Source of the DNA: AP-15 sp963724435
GTDB lineage: Bacteria; Pseudomonadota; Alphaproteobacteria; ATCC43930; CGMCC-115725
Length of the DNA stretch: 64,000 bases
Direction of reading: 5' to 3'
Assembly: GCA_963724435.1 (NCBI GenBank)
Contig: CAVRUN010000001.1
Span: 620,001-684,000, forward strand
In this document: positions 16,168 through 24,984 of the stretch, piece by piece
Layout of the letters: every line of letters starts with the position of its first letter
Position numbering within the stretch: the stretch's first letter is position 1
The notes under the pieces: generated by a model
What the model saw: the letters and a program-made list of their open reading frames with translations, nothing else
Database searches by the model: none
What the model was told of the DNA's origin: nothing
Made by a program: the position numbers and the translations under genes

Positions 16168-17007
16168 TCAGCGGTCCTGCCACACCGGCGGGCGCTTTTG
16201 GATAAACGCGTCGATGCCTTCTGCGGCGTCCGATGCCAGCATGTTTGTCGTCATTACCTCGGCGGCATAGCGGTAGGCGGCAGCGAGGTCGAGCTCGGCT
16301 TGGCGGTAGAAGGCTTCCTTGCCGATCGCGACGGTAAACGCGGATTTTGCGGCGATCCCGCTCGCCAACTCGTCGACCGCCCGACCGAGTTCGCCGCCCG
16401 GCACGACGCGGTTGACGAGGCCGATCTCGCATGCCCGCGCCGCGTCGATCAATTCGCCTGTCAACAGCATCTCCATCGCCGCCTTGCGTCCGACGGCGCG
16501 CGACAACGCCACCATCGGGGTCGAGCAGAACAGTCCGATATTGACGCCGGGGGTGGCGAAACGCGCCTCCTCGGCGGCAATCGCCAGATCGCAGGTCGCG
16601 ACCAGCTGACACCCGGCGGCGGTCGCCACGCCATGCACCTCGGCGATGACCGGTTTTGGCAGCTTGACGATCGTCAGCATCAACTCGCTGCACAGCGCGA
16701 AGATTTGTTCATAGGTCTGGCGGCGCGGGTCGGCACGCAATTCGCGCAGATCGTGCCCGGCGCAAAACGCCGGACCCGCTCCGGCGATCACCACGACCCG
16801 GGTATTCCGATCCTTTGCGGCGCGGCCGAGCGCCTCGGTCAGCGCCTGCATCAGCGCCACCGACAGCGCGTTGCGGGCGTCAGGCCGGTTCAGGGTCAGG
16901 CGCAATACCCCGCCGGCGCCCGGGCTCTCGAGCAGGATCGATGCGTTGTGGCTAGTGGGGTTTGGACTGGGGTTCGCACTGGGGTTTACACTGGGATTTG
17001 CCGGCAT
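16168..17007 (-). CDS. Enoyl-CoA hydratase/isomerase
   Basis: This 279-residue crotonase-family enzyme should add water to, or isomerise, an enoyl-CoA. It shows LTLNRPDARNALSVALM, the oxyanion-hole segment GAGPAFCAGHDLREL and VHGVATAAGCQLVATCDLAI. In the last, the usual hydratase glutamate positions are not both evident, so the exact reaction is uncertain. The N-terminus carries a short tandem repeat (NPSVNPSANPSPNP) encoded by 12-bp units, which is probably a recent expansion. A later start would trim it. It is divergent from the Rieske gene by about 50 bp. Confidence 0.85.
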   Translation of the reverse strand: MPANPSVNPSANPSPNPTSHNASILLESPGAGGVLRLTLNRPDARNALSVALMQALTEALGRAAKDRNTRVVVIAGAGPAFCAGHDLRELRADPRRQTYEQIFALCSELMLTIVKLPKPVIAEVHGVATAAGCQLVATCDLAIAAEEARFATPGVNIGLFCSTPMVALSRAVGRKAAMEMLLTGELIDAARACEIGLVNRVVPGGELGRAVDELASGIAAKSAFTVAIGKEAFYRQAELDLAAAYRYAAEVMTTNMLASDAAEGIDAFIQKRPPVWQDR

Positions 17008-17056
17008 GTCGCTTTCACCCTTGCCTCGGCGCTTTTGAGACGCGACTCTCGCCTCC

Positions 17057-18130
17057 GTGGGGGTTGGGTCGCAACAGATAACTTACGGGAATGAGGCGGA
17101 GGACGGCGCCGCCCCATTGCGCGAGGCGTGGTACTACGCGATCCCGGGTGCTCGCCTCAAACCGCGCAAGATGCTCGGCAAAGTGATGCTCGGCGAGCCG
17201 ATCGTGATCGGCCGCGACGCCGACGGGGTTCCGTTTGCACTGCGCGACATCTGCCCGCATCGCGGCATGCCGCTGACAGCCGGGCATTACGACGGCTGCG
17301 AGATTGAGTGCTGTTATCACGGCTGGCGGTTTGATGCCGCGGGCCGCTGCACCGCGATCCCGGCCTTGGTGCCGGGACAGGCTTTCGGGCCCGGGCGCGT
17401 CCGGGTCCGCAATTATCCGGCCCGCGAGGTGCAAGGCAACATCTGGCTGTTCTTTGGCGACGATCCGGCGGCTGCACCTGACATCCCCGATATCGACGGC
17501 TTCGACGGCGGCCTTCCGCGGCTTGTCGAAAGCGTCAAATTCGCCGCCGCGATCGACCATGCGGTTGTCGGGCTGATGGACCCGGCGCATGGGCCATTTG
17601 TCCACCGCGCGTGGTGGTGGCGGTCGCGGCGCTCGATCCATGCCAAGGCCAAGGCGTTCGCACCCTCGCCCTGGGGATTTACGATGACCCGCCACGCACC
17701 GTCGACCAATTCGCGGGCCTATCGGCTCTTGGGCGGCGTGCCCGAAACCGAGATCGTGTTTCGCCTTCCCAGTGTGCGGATCGAATATACCCGGGCCGGG
17801 CGACATGCGGTGTGCAATTTGACTGCGATTACGCCGATCGACGCCGCGACCAGTGAGATCAATCACTGCATCTATTGGACGGCACCCTGGCTCAGCCTGT
17901 TGAAGCCGTTATTGCGGCCCTATGTGCGCGCCTTTCTGCACCAGGACCGGGCGATCATGGAGCGACAGCAGCAGGGGCTGCGCTGGGACCCGCCGCTGAT
18001 GCTGATCGACGATGCCGACACCCAAGCGAAATGGTACTACCGCTTGAAGCGCGAGTATCACCGCGCCCGCGCCGAGAACCGCCCGTTCGAAAACCCGATC
18101 AAGCCGCGCACGCTCGAATGGCGCAGCTAG
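17057..18130 (+). CDS. Rieske 2Fe-2S oxygenase, alpha-subunit type
   Basis: This 357-residue protein has an N-terminal Rieske domain with CPH (cysteine about 66, histidine about 68) and CCYH (cysteine about 85, histidine about 88) as cluster ligands. The C-terminal catalytic domain should hold mononuclear iron, with DHAVVGLMDPAHGPFVH carrying candidate histidine and aspartate ligands. It resembles the vanillate demethylase and caffeine demethylase group of Rieske monooxygenases. A separate reductase would be needed and none is encoded here. The start is a GTG at 17057. No strong ribosome site is seen. Confidence 0.88.
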   Translation: MGVGSQQITYGNEAEDGAAPLREAWYYAIPGARLKPRKMLGKVMLGEPIVIGRDADGVPFALRDICPHRGMPLTAGHYDGCEIECCYHGWRFDAAGRCTAIPALVPGQAFGPGRVRVRNYPAREVQGNIWLFFGDDPAAAPDIPDIDGFDGGLPRLVESVKFAAAIDHAVVGLMDPAHGPFVHRAWWWRSRRSIHAKAKAFAPSPWGFTMTRHAPSTNSRAYRLLGGVPETEIVFRLPSVRIEYTRAGRHAVCNLTAITPIDAATSEINHCIYWTAPWLSLLKPLLRPYVRAFLHQDRAIMERQQQGLRWDPPLMLIDDADTQAKWYYRLKREYHRARAENRPFENPIKPRTLEWRS

Positions 18131-18197
18131 GCCGGCTGGCCGGCTGCAACACGCACGCGGAAGCAACGCCGGAGGCGCTGCCTGCGCGAACTCGTTG

Positions 18198-19034
18198 TTA
18201 CGCTGTCCGGAGCCGCTTGCGTAATGCGCCCGCTCCCAAGAGCCCAGTGCCGAGCAGCAGCATGCTGCCGGGTTCAGGAACCGCCGGAGGAGGCGGGTCC
18301 AGCGGCGTAAAATTGATCACAAGATCATTGATCGCGATCTCCGCGGGCCAATCCTCGAAATCGAGTGTCGTGGTATTGGCCGGGAGCGTCACAAGACCAC
18401 TCCAACCCAGCAGCTGCGGCGCGGTCTCGTTAGAATACCATTTACTCGACGGCGAATGGGGATAGGGCGACGCGCCGACGCCATTGCTGTGGCCACCGCT
18501 GCCGGGGACCAGCCCGGACCACTCTGCAATCTGCGACCCATTGGCCAGCAGGGTCAAATCGGGGAGGTTTGGGTTGCCGCTCCCCCCGCAATGGCTTTCC
18601 GAGAGCGAGGTGCAGGTATTATCCGGGAAGATTTCGAGATCGAAACTGATACTCGAAATCGTTAGGCCATTGAATGACATCAAGATGTCATTGGCAGGAT
18701 GGTCGCCCGAGTTGTTGTTCATAATAAACGTCCCGTGTCCGGCGGGATCGAGGTTGGCCAGAGTGTAGGAGTTTACGGTGAAGTTGGTGACCGGTCCCGT
18801 GACATGGCCGTCGGCGGTGTAGCTGTTGGAGCCGATGGCGCCCGTGACGATAACCGACCCGTTCGCGCCGAGTTGCCCATTCATGTAGGTTTGGATCTGA
18901 GCATCGGTAGCGCCGTCTGCCAGCGAACCGTAGGCGAAAGTTACCGAGGCTGCGAATGCGGGCGGAGGGTCTGCCATCGACAGCAGCGCAATACCAGCAG
19001 CGGCAGCGAACAGCAGTGTCTTGGGTCCAGTCAT
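18198..19034 (-). CDS. PEP-CTERM sorting-signal protein
   Basis: From the ATG at 19034 this is 278 residues, with a signal peptide ending near PPAFAA and a mature domain rich in Ser, Thr, Asn and Gly. The C-terminus has the PEP-CTERM tripartite signal: VPEPGS, then the hydrophobic helix MLLLGTGLLGAGAL, then the basic tail RKRLR. Exosortase (EpsH/XrtA type) should process it at the cell surface, often in exopolysaccharide settings. No exosortase gene is in the window, so it would act from elsewhere in the genome. The body resembles no family I can name. Confidence 0.85.
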   Translation of the reverse strand: MTGPKTLLFAAAAGIALLSMADPPPAFAASVTFAYGSLADGATDAQIQTYMNGQLGANGSVIVTGAIGSNSYTADGHVTGPVTNFTVNSYTLANLDPAGHGTFIMNNNSGDHPANDILMSFNGLTISSISFDLEIFPDNTCTSLSESHCGGSGNPNLPDLTLLANGSQIAEWSGLVPGSGGHSNGVGASPYPHSPSSKWYSNETAPQLLGWSGLVTLPANTTTLDFEDWPAEIAINDLVINFTPLDPPPPAVPEPGSMLLLGTGLLGAGALRKRLRTA

Positions 19035-19403
19035 GACGACAACTTCTCTCAATGGTTGTTGTCATGACTATAGGCACATCCTGTGCCATGTCCGTTTCAC
19101 CGCTGATTTAGCCAAGATTTCGTTAACGGCGTTATGCGAGTGTAAGCAAAACCTACGGTTAAGTATCTGAATTAACAATGTTAGTTTTGGAATATACCAT
19201 TGAAACTATTTGGATTTTCGTAGATGTTAGAGGTATTCCGGCCGTGTCAATAATCGCGACAGCCGGCAATCGGCACGACCTGGCACGATTTTTCGACACC
19301 ACCCTCAAGTTGTAGGGGCCCGGTGGGCGCGGCGCGCGCTCCGCTCCCGTCCGCGAAAGCCTTTGTTGTGCTTCTGACGGAAGCGCGTGAGGCCTAAGCG
19401 GAG
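19035..19403. other. AT-rich intergenic region
   Basis: About 370 bp upstream of the PEP-CTERM gene and downstream of the binding-protein gene. The part from 19100 to 19250 is clearly AT-richer than its surroundings and should contain the PEP-CTERM promoter. No reading frame or strong motif is recognised. Confidence 0.4.
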
Positions 19404-20681
19404 CTAGGGTGAGCCGGGCAAGTTCGGGATCCCCTCGGCAGGGACCTGGGCCGGGGATTGGGCGCTACCGCCGCGCAATCCGCCGCGGCCGGGGACGCCC
19501 GCAGGTGGCGCGCCCCCCATCCCAGGGTTGGCGGGCAGCGTCCCGGGCATCGGCGGCGGCTCGGCGCCAAAGATCGGCACATTAGCCACTTGGCTGGGTG
19601 CCGTAGCCGGGTTGTTCGCGTCGCGCAACAGCGCGTCGAGCTGTTTGTCGCTCAGCTGAACCCCATAATAAAGCTGATAGAATTCGCGGGTAATGGCGTG
19701 CAAATCCTGCTGGTAGGCGTTGGAGTAGAACACGCTCGACAGCCAGTGAAGCCCGATCATGCGGTTGGGGCCGGGCGGATCGTCGATCCAGCCAAACGGG
19801 TCGGCGGGTTCGAGATAGACCTTCTTGTTGCGCACCGCAGCGAGGCCGCGCCAATCCCGGCTGCGCAAAAGCGCGTTGTAGAAGCTGCGCTGCTGGGCGA
19901 TGATGATCTGCGGGTTCCATGCGAAAATCTGATCGCGGGTGACCGGCACGACCGCACCGCGGCCGAGCCTCTCCGCGACATTGATGACCCCGACCTGTTC
20001 GATCGCGCTGGCCGAGGCCGAACCCGGCAACGGCGTCTCCAGGCCGTCGGGGCCACGGCCATAGTAAACCCGCGGCCGATCATCCGCCGAATTGATCAGC
20101 AATTGGCCGCGCAAGATGTTGATCCCGCGAAACGCGTAGGTGCCGACCGCATAACCATGGTCGCCGGCGCCGAGGATGGGGGTCAACTGACGCAGCACCG
20201 CCGGCATGACCTGGATGCTGTCGTCGATCAGGATGTAGGGAATATGGGTCTGCTGCTGGATCCGATCGGCAAGCGCCACGGTCGGCGGCGAAATCACGCC
20301 GTAGCCGATGATCAGGTCGGGGTTACGCCGCAGCACATCGGCGGCGGTTGCTGTCGGATAAGCGCCGCCGAGCTGCCCGACCACCGGCAGCCGGGCATAT
20401 TTCGCCGGCAACAGCGCGCGCTGACCCCGCGTCAATGCCACCGGCCAGCCGATCAGCTTGTCCGGTACGAGAACATAGACGAACACCGCCGAGGACGGGC
20501 CGGCCGGCATGATTCGCGAGATCTGATCCGGCAGCAAGACCCGACGCCCGGCCGAGTCGGTGAAGAGCCCGGCATGCGCGCCCGTGGCGGCCGCCAGCAG
20601 AGCGAGCACGATCGCAAGCCGTGCCATAGGCCGCGCCATGGGCCGCGCTATGGCCCGTGCTATTGATTGACGGAACGGCAT
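19404..20681 (-). CDS. ABC transporter substrate-binding protein (metal/siderophore type)
   Basis: From the ATG at 20681, backed by GGGGAGG 4 bases upstream, this is 425 residues with a signal peptide ending TGAHAG. The periplasmic-binding fold of the iron-siderophore/cobalamin group is visible: RRVLLPDQISRIMPAG at the start of lobe one, RNPDLIIGYG, a long linking helix, and AWNPQIIIAQQ in lobe two. The last 50 residues are a Pro/Gly-rich tail, which is unusual for the family. The leader contains a tandem MARPMARPMAR repeat from 12-bp units. No permease or ATPase is encoded nearby. Confidence 0.8.
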   Translation of the reverse strand: MPFRQSIARAIARPMARPMARLAIVLALLAAATGAHAGLFTDSAGRRVLLPDQISRIMPAGPSSAVFVYVLVPDKLIGWPVALTRGQRALLPAKYARLPVVGQLGGAYPTATAADVLRRNPDLIIGYGVISPPTVALADRIQQQTHIPYILIDDSIQVMPAVLRQLTPILGAGDHGYAVGTYAFRGINILRGQLLINSADDRPRVYYGRGPDGLETPLPGSASASAIEQVGVINVAERLGRGAVVPVTRDQIFAWNPQIIIAQQRSFYNALLRSRDWRGLAAVRNKKVYLEPADPFGWIDDPPGPNRMIGLHWLSSVFYSNAYQQDLHAITREFYQLYYGVQLSDKQLDALLRDANNPATAPSQVANVPIFGAEPPPMPGTLPANPGMGGAPPAGVPGRGGLRGGSAQSPAQVPAEGIPNLPGSP

Positions 20682-20828
20682 CGGCCTCCCCGATAAAACC
20701 AGCGGTAGCATCGCCGGCGACTATAGCGGCGGGCGAACCGGTGACAAGCGTCGCTCGGACGCCGGGCAAGGCGCTTCCCTCGCTGCCGGGGTCGAGTAGA
20801 CTGCCCGCTCACATCGCGGAGACGAGCC

Positions 20829-20936
20829 ATGCCCATCGACGAGCTCGAGGGGATCCCGATCGAGGTGTTGCCAGGCCCTGGCTTTGGGCTCGATCCGGGG
20901 CGGGACCTGATTGCAAAATTCCGTCGCAATCGCTGA
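20829..20936 (+). CDS. Possible 35-residue small protein
   Basis: An ATG at 20829 preceded by GGAGACGAGCC opens a 35-codon frame (MPIDELEGIPIEVL...). Its amino-acid mix is protein-like, and its end overlaps the longest possible start of the FkbM gene by 26 bp. It may be a real small protein translationally coupled to the FkbM gene, or chance. No family is recognised. Confidence 0.35.
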   Translation: MPIDELEGIPIEVLPGPGFGLDPGRDLIAKFRRNR

Positions 20937-21699
20937 TCGTCATCGCCCGGTGAATCTGGAACCGTATCGCTGGCGCTTGTCGGGCGGCTTTGCCGCTCAC
21001 CTGATCAAAGCCACGACGCAACAGCATCACCGCGATCTTTTCCCGCTAATCGCACGGTTTGTACCGGCATCCGCGGTCGTCTTTGATGTCGGGGCGCATG
21101 CCGGGCAATACACCAAGCTGTTCGCGCGGGCTGCCTCGTGCGGGCGGGTCTACGCGTTTGAGCCGGGTAGCTATGCCCGGGCGCTGCTGCGCGCTGCGGT
21201 GGCATGGCATCGCCTCGACAATGTGACGATCGTGCCGATGGCGCTCGGCGCCGCTTGCGGCGTCGATACCTTGAGCGTGCCGGTCAAAAACCGCGGCAGT
21301 TTTGGGTTTGGCCTTTCCCATTTGGGGCGGCCGCAAGAGCGTTGGCATCGGGTGGCCCAGGAACTTGTGGCGATGACGACGATCGATGCGGTCGCAGAGG
21401 CGCTTCGGCTCGATCGGCTCGATTTTGTCAAAGCCGATATCGAAGGCTGGGAATTGGCGCTGCTGCGTGGCGGCGAAAAAACCTTGCGGCGGTTTCGCCC
21501 GGTGCTGGTGTTGGAACTGCTGAACAAGCAACTGGCGCGGGCCGGTCACAATGTCGAGGACGCCTTCGCCCTGCTGAGCAAACTCGGCTACACGGCGTTC
21601 GAGCTGACCCCTGACAATCAGATGATCCCCACCCTTTGCCCCCGCGACGGGGAATATTGGTTCATCGCGGCCAAAGACCCGCCGATCCCGATCGGCTAA
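20911..21699 (+). CDS. FkbM-family SAM methyltransferase
   Basis: The 262-residue frame starts at a TTG, and GTG 20950 would trim 13 residues. It has SAM motif VVFDVGAHAGQYTKLFAR, then VYAFEPGSYARALL, the DFVKADIEGWELALLRGG block typical of FkbM proteins and a late PVLVLELL strand. FkbM enzymes O-methylate sugars, polyketides or other acceptors. Here the acceptor is unknown. The start is uncertain because no strong ribosome site precedes either codon. Confidence 0.85.
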   Translation: MQNSVAIADRHRPVNLEPYRWRLSGGFAAHLIKATTQQHHRDLFPLIARFVPASAVVFDVGAHAGQYTKLFARAASCGRVYAFEPGSYARALLRAAVAWHRLDNVTIVPMALGAACGVDTLSVPVKNRGSFGFGLSHLGRPQERWHRVAQELVAMTTIDAVAEALRLDRLDFVKADIEGWELALLRGGEKTLRRFRPVLVLELLNKQLARAGHNVEDAFALLSKLGYTAFELTPDNQMIPTLCPRDGEYWFIAAKDPPIPIG

Positions 21700-21737
21700 G
21701 CTCGCCACAACGATTCGCAGACGCGCAGGAGCCTCTT

Positions 21738-22925
21738 ATGACCCGACCGTTCGAGGGCATTCGCATCATCGACATTACCCATGTGCTGGCCGGCCCATTT
21801 GCCGCCTATCAGCTCGCGGTGCTCGGCGCCGATGTGATCAAGGTCGAGCATCCCGACGAACCCGACCAGAGCCGCGACGGCGGCACCGACCGTGCCTTGA
21901 ACCGCCAGCATATGGGCACCTCATTTTTGACCCAGGGCTCGAACAAGCGCTCGATCACGCTCGATCTCAAAACCGAGCAGGGCCGCGAGATTCTCAAGCG
22001 CCTGGTAGCCGGTGCGGACGTGTTGGTCGAGAATTTTCGGCCGGGCGCGTTTGAGGCGCTGGGCCTCGGCTATGCCGCGCTGAGCGCCATCAACCCGCGG
22101 CTGATCTATTGCTCGATCTCGGCTTTTGGCCAGGACGGGCCCCGTCGCGAGCAGACCGCCTATGACCATGTCATTCAGGCGACCTCCGGCTTGATGGCGA
22201 TGACCGGCACCGAGGAGGTGCATCCGATCAAGTTCGGCGCGCCGGCGGTTGATTACGCAACCGGCACGATGGGCGCGTTCGCGCTCGCCAGCGCCCTGTT
22301 TCAACGCGAGCGCACCGGCAAGGGCCAGCACATCGATCTCGCGATGGTCGGCGTCGCGATGATGCTGATGGGTTCGCACTTGACCGGGTATCTGCGCAAC
22401 GGCGCCGAGCCGCGCCCACACGGCAACAAGCAGCCTTTCGCGACCAACAGCTGTTACGAGGCCAAGGATGGATTGCTGATGATCGGCGCCAGCAATCTGG
22501 GGCAGCAGCGCCGGTTATGGCAGGTGCTGGAGCGGCCCGACATGATCAAGCAAGACAACGAGGCGCGAGAAGCCGACCGCGCCCGGGAGGCGGGAGTGCT
22601 CGCTGACATCATCAAGACGCGAACCGCCGACGAATGGGAGGTCTACCTGCAGGCGCGGCACGTACCGGCAGCGCGCGTGCGAACCATGGCCGAAGCGGTC
22701 GCCGATCCGCATCTCGAGAGCCGTGGCGTGTTTCACCACTTTGCCTCCGCGCCCGGAATGGACGGTCCGTTCGGTGTGCCGCTTGCCGCGTTCAAATTCG
22801 CTCATGGCGGGCCCAGCATTGAGACCCCGCCATCACATTTTGGCGCCGATACCGATGTCGTTCTCGCCGAACACGGCTACTCGGGGAGCGAGATCGCAGT
22901 GTTTAGGAGCGCCGGCGTTATTTGA
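21738..22925 (+). CDS. CaiB/BaiF (class III) CoA-transferase
   Basis: The start at 21738 has AGGAG 7 bases upstream and gives 395 residues. Class III CoA-transferase features include IDITHVLAGPFAAYQLAVLGADVIKVE (here spanning residues 10-36), GSNKRSITLDLKT, NFRPGAFEALGLGY and the KFGAPAVDYATG block with the probable catalytic aspartate. It moves CoA between organic acids. The substrate pair cannot be read from sequence. A paralogue is encoded at 37883-39073 on the other strand. Confidence 0.9.
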   Translation: MTRPFEGIRIIDITHVLAGPFAAYQLAVLGADVIKVEHPDEPDQSRDGGTDRALNRQHMGTSFLTQGSNKRSITLDLKTEQGREILKRLVAGADVLVENFRPGAFEALGLGYAALSAINPRLIYCSISAFGQDGPRREQTAYDHVIQATSGLMAMTGTEEVHPIKFGAPAVDYATGTMGAFALASALFQRERTGKGQHIDLAMVGVAMMLMGSHLTGYLRNGAEPRPHGNKQPFATNSCYEAKDGLLMIGASNLGQQRRLWQVLERPDMIKQDNEAREADRAREAGVLADIIKTRTADEWEVYLQARHVPAARVRTMAEAVADPHLESRGVFHHFASAPGMDGPFGVPLAAFKFAHGGPSIETPPSHFGADTDVVLAEHGYSGSEIAVFRSAGVI

Positions 22926-22930
22926 CCCGC

Positions 22931-22978
22931 CGCCCCTCTCGTAATTGGCCCCCTCTCACAATTTCGAGGAGAGGGGCG
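22931..22978. terminator. Hairpin between convergent genes
   Basis: CGCCCCTCTC (22931-22940) pairs perfectly with GAGAGGGGCG (22969-22978). A nested CCCTCTC/GAGAGGG alternative also exists. It lies between the CoA-transferase stop and the stop of the convergent DUF2076 gene, so it is a plausible two-way terminator, although no T-run is present. Confidence 0.4.
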
Positions 22979-22997
22979 CCGAATTAGCGGGCAGCAG

Positions 22998-23864
22998 TTA
23001 ACACTGATTGCTGTCGCCGCCGAAATCCCCGCCGCCGCCAAAGTCCTGATCGCCGCCGCCGCTAAAATCCTGGTCCGAAGTGTCCTGACCGCCGTCCCAA
23101 CCGCCACTGCTCGGGTCGAAACCGCCGCTGGCGTAATCCTGACCGCCGCTCGGGTCGAAACTGCCGCTGTCCTGACCGCCCGAGAAATCCTGATCACCGC
23201 CTTGGCCGGCTCCGGCGTCGCCGTAGTAGTTATTTACGACGGATTCGCCGAGCCCCGGCGTCATTCCCGCTTGGTTACCCATAATGCCGCCGGCATGCGA
23301 GCCGAATAACGACTCGATCCCCTGGAACAGCAACGCGCCACCGGCAACGCCGGCTGCCGTCGCGGCCGCCGAGCGCAGAAACCCGCCGCCCGCGCCACCA
23401 CCCATAAAGCCGCCACCCTGGGGACCATAACCCCCCTGGGGACCATAACCCTGTGGGCCATAACCGGGCTGCTGCGCATAGGGTTGAGCCGGTGGTGCGG
23501 CTGCGACTTGCGGCGCGCGGGCCCACGGCCCAGCCGCCGGCACGCTGCCGCTGCTCGGCGGTGGAGCCGATGGCTGCTGTTGCCGGGAGCCAAACAGGCT
23601 TCCGAGAAAACCGGTATGCGCCGGCTGCGCTGCTTGCTGCTGCGCGTCGGTCAGCTGCCGTTCGAGGTCGGTAATCCGTTGCTGCGCTTGGTGCAGGCTC
23701 AGATCCTGGATCAGAACGGTCTGCGTCAGGTAATAGGGCATATCCGGCTGCTCGGCCAGGGCCTGGCGGATCAGCGCATCAGCTTCGGGGTCCTTGGGTT
23801 GGCTTGGGGTGTTTTTTAGGCGCGTTAGCAAAGTCGTCAGCAGGTCTTTTTCCTGAGGCGTCAT
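22998..23864 (-). CDS. DUF2076 family protein
   Basis: This 288-residue protein opens with the DUF2076 signature: MTPQEKDLLTTLLTRL, then DADALIRQAL-like and MPYYLTQTVLIQD, followed by a coiled HQAQQRITDLERQL. The middle is rich in Pro, Gln and Gly. A glycine-rich hydrophobic patch (AAATAAGVAGGALLFQGI) precedes a Gly/Asp/Ser repeat tail ending SNQC. The family is of unknown function and is often called a periplasmic ligand-binding sensor in databases. I see no signal peptide to confirm that. Confidence 0.85.
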   Translation of the reverse strand: MTPQEKDLLTTLLTRLKNTPSQPKDPEADALIRQALAEQPDMPYYLTQTVLIQDLSLHQAQQRITDLERQLTDAQQQAAQPAHTGFLGSLFGSRQQQPSAPPPSSGSVPAAGPWARAPQVAAAPPAQPYAQQPGYGPQGYGPQGGYGPQGGGFMGGGAGGGFLRSAAATAAGVAGGALLFQGIESLFGSHAGGIMGNQAGMTPGLGESVVNNYYGDAGAGQGGDQDFSGGQDSGSFDPSGGQDYASGGFDPSSGGWDGGQDTSDQDFSGGGDQDFGGGGDFGGDSNQC

Positions 23865-24027
23865 GATTGCCTTCCGCTGCGGAAAAGCGGCGCTCTTCCA
23901 ATCAAGAGAACCGGCGCGTTTATAAGCCGCTTCAAAGTGCGGCGCCGCGCTGGGCTAGATGTGGGGAGGGGGGATGTGCGGTCAATGATCCGACCGCGCA
24001 GCCGATCCACCGGACCCGACAACAGGT

Positions 24028-24984
24028 TCAGAGCCCGCGACTGCCCATCGCCAAGAATTTCTCGCGTCGCTGAGCGCGCAGGCGTGCGCCCTCGATGGCG
24101 ACGAGCGGCTGCAGCGCCTCGTTGATCGCCTCGCCAACCGCGTCGATCGCCGCCTTTGGCAAGCGGTGCGCGCCGCCGAGCGGTTCGGGCACGACATGGT
24201 CGACCGCCCCCAACCGCAGCAGATCCTGCGCGGTCAACCGCAGCGCCTCGGCCGCGTCGGGGGCATGCTCGCCGTCGCGCCACAAGATCGAAGCACAGCC
24301 CTCGGGCGAGATGACGGAATAAATCGCGTGCTCCAGCATCAGGACGGTGTTGGCGGCGGCTAGTGCCATCGCCCCACCCGAACCGCCCTCACCGATCACG
24401 GCGGCAACCAGCGGGACCTTGATGTCGAGGCAGGTTTCGATGGCGCGAGCAATTGCCTCGGCCTGACCGCGCGCCTCGGCGTCGATCCCGGGATAGGCGC
24501 CGGCGGTATCGATAAAAGTCAGGACCGGCAGATGGAAACGCTCGGCGAGCCGCATCAGCCGCTGCACTTTTCGATAACCCTCGGGGCGTGCCATCCCGAA
24601 ATTGTGAACGAGCCTTTTCTCGGTATCCGCGCCCTTTTCGGTGCCGATCGCCATGACGCTGCGCCCGCGGAAACGGCCGAGGCCGCCGACAATCGCCCTG
24701 TCCTCGGCAAAAGTTCGGTCACCCGCGAGCGGGACAAACTCGGTAATCAACCGGTCGATATAATCGAGGGTGTGCGGCCGCTCCGGGTGGCGCGCGACTT
24801 GCACTTTCTGCCACGGCGTCAGCCGCGCATATGTCTGACGCAGCAGCCGCGTCGCCGTGGCTTCGAGTCTGCCGACCTCATCGGCGATGTTGAGTTCGCT
24901 GGTGGTCGAGAGGTGCCTCAGCTCATCGATCTTGCCTTCGAGCTCGCCGATCGGCCGCTCGAAATCGAGGAAATGGCGCATCAT
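24028..24984 (-). CDS. accA: Acetyl-CoA carboxylase carboxyltransferase subunit alpha
   Basis: AccA works with AccD to transfer the carboxyl group from biotin on AccB to acetyl-CoA, the first step of fatty-acid synthesis. The 318-residue length is normal. Family landmarks are present: the N-terminal FLDFERPIGELEGKI, GDRTFAEDRAIVGGLGRF, GTEKGADTEKRLVHNFGM, LTFIDTAGAYPGIDAEARGQ and GEGGSGGAMALAAANTVLML. The start overlaps the xerD stop by 4 bp (ATGA), so the two are translationally coupled. Confidence 0.97.
   Translation of the reverse strand: MMRHFLDFERPIGELEGKIDELRHLSTTSELNIADEVGRLEATATRLLRQTYARLTPWQKVQVARHPERPHTLDYIDRLITEFVPLAGDRTFAEDRAIVGGLGRFRGRSVMAIGTEKGADTEKRLVHNFGMARPEGYRKVQRLMRLAERFHLPVLTFIDTAGAYPGIDAEARGQAEAIARAIETCLDIKVPLVAAVIGEGGSGGAMALAAANTVLMLEHAIYSVISPEGCASILWRDGEHAPDAAEALRLTAQDLLRLGAVDHVVPEPLGGAHRLPKAAIDAVGEAINEALQPLVAIEGARLRAQRREKFLAMGSRGL

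Noticed and set aside
16159..17094. 311-codon plus frame opposite the enoyl-CoA hydratase gene
   Set aside because: Composition dominated by Arg, Gln and His and no motifs; antisense shadow of the crotonase gene.
19281..19296. TGGCACGATTTTTCGA, similar to a sigma-54 promoter
   Set aside because: The -12 element reads TTCGA in place of TTGC(A/T), and no plus-strand gene follows within reach.
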